A stretch of DNA of 16,777 nt from JAISGQ01 sp045534445. Lineage in GTDB: Bacteria > Bacillota > Clostridia > Oscillospirales > Acutalibacteraceae. The position numbers were made by a program, and so were the translations under genes. Shown here piece by piece: positions 14,851 to 16,777 of this stretch. Position 1 is the first letter of the stretch. Every line of letters begins with the position of its first letter. The notes beneath the pieces are model-generated. The model saw only the letters and a program-made list of their open reading frames with translations, was not told where the DNA came from and made no database searches. Where the stretch lies: contig JAZSJQ010000067.1 of assembly GCA_045534445.1 (NCBI GenBank), positions 1-16,777 on the forward strand, written 5' to 3'.

Positions 14851-14907
14851 TCACTGCTGACAACAGAAATAAACGCAAAGGACGCAAAAATCCTTTACAA
14901 ACTGCAT
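14851..14907 (-). CDS. Candidate Cys-rich leader peptide upstream of the ABC-F gene
   Basis: An 18-codon ORF in the leader reads MQFVKDFCVLCVYFCCQQ and ends in TGA at 14853-14851. No clear ribosome binding site precedes it, but its ATG comes 21 bases after the stop of the three-codon ORF, so reinitiation is possible. Its start codon lies in the 5' arm of a stem whose 3' arm spans its Tyr-Phe-Cys codons, so a translating ribosome would change the leader fold. Confidence 0.45.
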   Translation of the reverse strand: MQFVKDFCVLCVYFCCQQ

Positions 14908-14914
14908 TTCTGTT
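14862..14914 (-). promoter_or_regulatory. Leader stem-loop overlapping the 18-codon ORF
   Basis: AACAGAAAT (14914-14906) pairs with ATTTCTGTT (14870-14862). Inside it, AAAGGA (14896-14891) pairs with TCCTTT (14882-14877) around an 8-base loop. The TCCT-TT-GCG segment (14882-14874) could instead pair, with a bulge, with CGCAGGA in the attenuator's 5' arm. Confidence 0.5.
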
Positions 14915-14928
14915 TTAAATCAGACAGC

Positions 14929-14940
14929 TTATTTGCGCAT
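14929..14940 (-). CDS. Three-codon upstream ORF (Met-Arg-Lys-stop) of the ABC-F gene
   Basis: ATG CGC AAA TAA at 14940-14929 is preceded by GGAG with eight bases of spacing, a better initiation signal than the longer ORF after it. It starts about 30 bases after the expected transcription start. Very short ORFs of this kind act as drug-sensing sites in some Firmicute ABC-F leaders. Confidence 0.55.
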   Translation of the reverse strand: MRK

Positions 14941-14975
14941 CTTTCCAACTCCGTTTCAATTAAATATCTGTATCT

Positions 14976-15003
14976 ATTATATACAACATATCTGTTTTGT
15001 CAA
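14976..15003 (-). promoter_or_regulatory. Consensus promoter of the ABC-F leader
   Basis: On the minus strand, TTGACA (15003-14998), a 16-base spacer and TATAAT (14981-14976) match consensus in both boxes. Expected start is near 14969, giving a leader of about 224 bases. The -35 begins right after the T run of the upstream terminator. The whole interval 14746-15044 is thus accounted for by terminator, promoter and leader. Confidence 0.85.
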
Positions 15004-15004
15004 T

Positions 15005-15037
15005 AGAAAAGCCTCGCACCCATTCGGGCACGAGGCT
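15005..15037 (-). terminator. Terminator of the carboxyltransferase operon
   Basis: On the minus strand, AGCCTCGTGCCC (15037-15026) pairs with GGGTGCGAGGCT (15021-15010), 12 bp including two G-T wobbles, with a 4-base loop and a TTTTCT tail. It begins eight bases after the oadA stop codon. Confidence 0.88.
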
Positions 15038-15044
15038 ATATTCA

Positions 15045-16442
15045 TTAAACGGGATGAACCTTGTTTGCAATGTCAGCATGGGCACCGTCGATACCATACT
15101 TCTGGTTTCTTCTGTGCTCAAAGAACTTGGTTGCAACATTTCCGAACTGAGCATAGGAAAGAACGTCCTCTTCCTGCTCATAGAACTCGGAGATCTCACT
15201 TCTGAGCTTATCAAGCTCAGGCTCGAGAAGGTCTGCAGGACGGCAGGTGATGGGCTCCTCGTCACCGATGATCTTCTTTCTGAATTCATCGCTGATCTTA
15301 ACGGGAGTCTGACCGTAGTTGCCCTTGACAAGACCCTTGAATTCCTTTGTGCAGGTCTTGTAGCGCTCACCGCTGATGATGTTGAACACTGCCTGAGTAC
15401 CAACGATCTGGCTGGTGGGAGTAACAAGAGGAGGATAACCTGCATCCTCACGGACTCTGGGAACTTCATTGAGAACCTCGCTGAGCTTATCAAGCTTGCC
15501 TGCTTCCTTGAGCTGGGAAACAAGGTTTGAAAGCATTCCACCGGGTACCTGATAAAGAAGAGTCTTGGAGTCAACAGACATGACCTTCGGATTGAGGAGG
15601 TTCTTGTCGAGATACTTCATGCGAAGCTCCTCAACATAGTCACGGATCTCAGAGAGAAGAACAAGATCAAGACCTGTATCGTACTCTGTTCCCTGAAGTG
15701 CTGCGACCATGGACTCGGTTGCAGGATGGGAAGTACCGAGAGCAAGAGGAGACATAGCGGTATCAACAACATCTGCACCTGCCTCGATTGCCTTCATGAG
15801 GGTCATGGAAGCAAGACCGGAGGTGTAGTGAGTGTGAACCTGAACAGGAATCTTAACTGTACTCTTGAGGTCTCTGATAAGCTGTTCAGTGCCATAGGGG
15901 GTGAGCAGACCTGCCATGTCCTTGAGGCAGATGGAATCTGCACCCTCGTTTTCGAGAGTCTTTGCATAGTTGCAGTAATACTCATTATCGAAAACAGGAC
16001 CTGTGGTGTAAGAGATAGCAGCCTGAACATGACCGCCGTACTTCTTTGCGGAAGCGATGGAGGTCTTGAGATTTCTGATATCATTGAGAGCATCGAAAAT
16101 TCTGAGGATATCGATACCGTTATCAATGGACTTCTTTACGAAATAGTCAACAACATCATCGGCATAGTGTCTGTAGCCGAGCATGTTTTGACCTCTGAAA
16201 AGCATCTGGAGCTTTGTATTGGGGCACATCTTTCTGATGGTGCGAAGTCTTTCCCACGGATCCTCGTTAAGGAATCTCAGACAGGAGTCAAATGTAGCAC
16301 CGCCCCAGCACTCAAGAGAATGGAAACCGACCTTATCGAGCTTTTCGAGCATCGGGATCATTTCTTCGGTGGTCATTCTGGTTGCTATCAGAGACTGATG
16401 AGCATCACGCAGAATCGTTTCAGTAATTTTAATCTGAGCCAT
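15045..16442 (-). CDS. oadA: Biotin-dependent carboxyltransferase subunit (oxaloacetate decarboxylase alpha / pyruvate carboxylase subunit B type)
   Basis: This 465-residue protein is a TIM-barrel carboxyltransferase with RDAHQS (12-17, metal-binding Asp), CLKDMAGLL (172-180, Lys174 expected to be carbamylated) and VHTHYTSG (202-209, metal-binding His pair). It ends after the conserved C-terminal region and lacks a fused biotin domain; the carrier is the separate gene just upstream, ten bases away. Family members move CO2 between biotin and pyruvate or oxaloacetate. Whether this one serves a sodium-pump decarboxylase, a split pyruvate carboxylase or a transcarboxylase cannot be told without the missing partners. 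GGAGGG stands four bases before the ATG. Its codons favour C-ending forms such as AAC and ATC more than the neighbours do, which suggests high expression. Confidence 0.93.
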   Translation of the reverse strand: MAQIKITETILRDAHQSLIATRMTTEEMIPMLEKLDKVGFHSLECWGGATFDSCLRFLNEDPWERLRTIRKMCPNTKLQMLFRGQNMLGYRHYADDVVDYFVKKSIDNGIDILRIFDALNDIRNLKTSIASAKKYGGHVQAAISYTTGPVFDNEYYCNYAKTLENEGADSICLKDMAGLLTPYGTEQLIRDLKSTVKIPVQVHTHYTSGLASMTLMKAIEAGADVVDTAMSPLALGTSHPATESMVAALQGTEYDTGLDLVLLSEIRDYVEELRMKYLDKNLLNPKVMSVDSKTLLYQVPGGMLSNLVSQLKEAGKLDKLSEVLNEVPRVREDAGYPPLVTPTSQIVGTQAVFNIISGERYKTCTKEFKGLVKGNYGQTPVKISDEFRKKIIGDEEPITCRPADLLEPELDKLRSEISEFYEQEEDVLSYAQFGNVATKFFEHRRNQKYGIDGAHADIANKVHPV

Positions 16443-16452
16443 AGTGCCCTCC

Positions 16453-16777
16453 TTAGCTCAAGGAAATGAGCGCAGAACCGGAGTTTACAGCTTCACCCTT
16501 GGAAACGCAGACAGCAGCGATAACGCCGTCTCTGGGAGCAACGATCTCGTTCTCCATCTTCATTGCTTCGAGAATAACAAGAACATCGCCGTTCTTTACG
16601 CTGTCGCCAGCCTTGACCTTGATGTCAAGAATGGTACCGGGCAGGGGAGCATCAATGCTCTCAGCGCCTGCAACAGGTGCTGCAGCTGCGGGAGCAGCGG
16701 CAGGAGCGGGAGCAGCAGCAGGAGCGGGAGCAGCAGCAGGTGCTGCAGCAACTACAGGAGCTGCAACGGGAGCTGCG
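16453..16777 (-). CDS. Biotin carboxyl carrier protein, N-terminus cut by window edge
   Basis: The visible 107 C-terminal residues begin with an Ala/Pro-rich hinge (about 37 residues of AAPAP-like repeats) and continue into a biotinyl domain: DAPLPGTILDIKVKAGDSV, then EAMKMEN, whose Lys carries biotin, and ends at ...GSALISLS with TAA at 16455-16453. This is the layout of the gamma/carrier subunit of membrane decarboxylases and transcarboxylases. It carries carboxyl-biotin to the carboxyltransferase encoded immediately downstream. Further subunits probably lie beyond the right edge. Confidence 0.93.
   Translation of the reverse strand, partial: AAPVAAPVVAAAPAAAPAPAAAPAPAAAPAAAAPVAGAESIDAPLPGTILDIKVKAGDSVKNGDVLVILEAMKMENEIVAPRDGVIAAVCVSKGEAVNSGSALISLS

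Noticed and set aside
15726..16469. A 247-codon plus-strand ORF opposite the carboxyltransferase
   Set aside because: The minus strand encodes a complete, motif-rich enzyme. Long antisense ORFs are common opposite genes with strong codon bias, and no ribosome binding site or known domain supports this one.
16660..16777. Tandem-like repeats near the right edge
   Set aside because: They encode the Ala/Pro hinge of the biotin carrier, a normal low-complexity linker, not a CRISPR or mobile-element repeat.

Overview
The window looks like a chromosomal segment of a spore-forming, Gram-positive Clostridia, most likely a Ruminococcus-type member of the Oscillospiraceae. The reasons are an AT-rich genome with strong GGAGG-type ribosome binding sites, several recognisable endospore genes (yunB, gpr, spoIIP), secreted or membrane proteins with long threonine-rich linkers, and a biotin carrier and carboxyltransferase pair of the kind used in anaerobic C3/C4 acid metabolism. 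I see no rRNA, tRNA, CRISPR array, insertion sequence or phage gene. The organism call is an inference from gene content, not a match I could run.

Layout. Positions 1-1442 (minus) hold a phosphopentomutase joined in frame to a cytidine deaminase, cut off by the left edge, behind a perfect-consensus promoter. Next comes yunB (minus), then divergently a Gfo/Idh/MocA oxidoreductase and a ROK-family regulator (plus). The promoter and ribosome binding site of the regulator are bracketed by a 14-bp perfect inverted repeat. From 4688 to 6858 (minus) a membrane-anchored GH3/NagZ-like hydrolase is followed by an unrecognised protein that resembles a nuclease fold joined to a winged helix. Divergent from these is an 800-residue TPR protein (plus). 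From 9417 to 12737 (minus) lies an envelope and sporulation block: a polysaccharide deacetylase, then gpr, spoIIP and a small membrane protein. A small two-helix membrane protein (plus, 12917-13222) has its own consensus promoter. The right end (minus) holds an Lsa-type ABC-F ribosomal protection protein with a long leader, then a carboxyltransferase (oadA-like) and the C-terminal part of its biotin carrier, cut off by the right edge.

How the parts work together. gpr and spoIIP serve late and early steps of the same developmental programme, and yunB is a third sporulation gene nearby. The GH3 hydrolase, the deacetylase and SpoIIP all act on cell-wall material. The deoB-cdd fusion would link the first and third steps of pyrimidine nucleoside salvage. 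The biotin carrier and carboxyltransferase form a split carboxylase or decarboxylase system.

The regulatory structures most worth attention are two. One is the ABC-F leader: a consensus promoter, a three-codon upstream ORF with a good ribosome binding site, a second Cys-rich 18-codon ORF, and a terminator hairpin just before the ribosome binding site, together a candidate antibiotic-responsive attenuator. The other is the ROK promoter bracketed by the inverted repeat, which could be a looping operator or a switch that hides the ribosome binding site in read-through transcripts.
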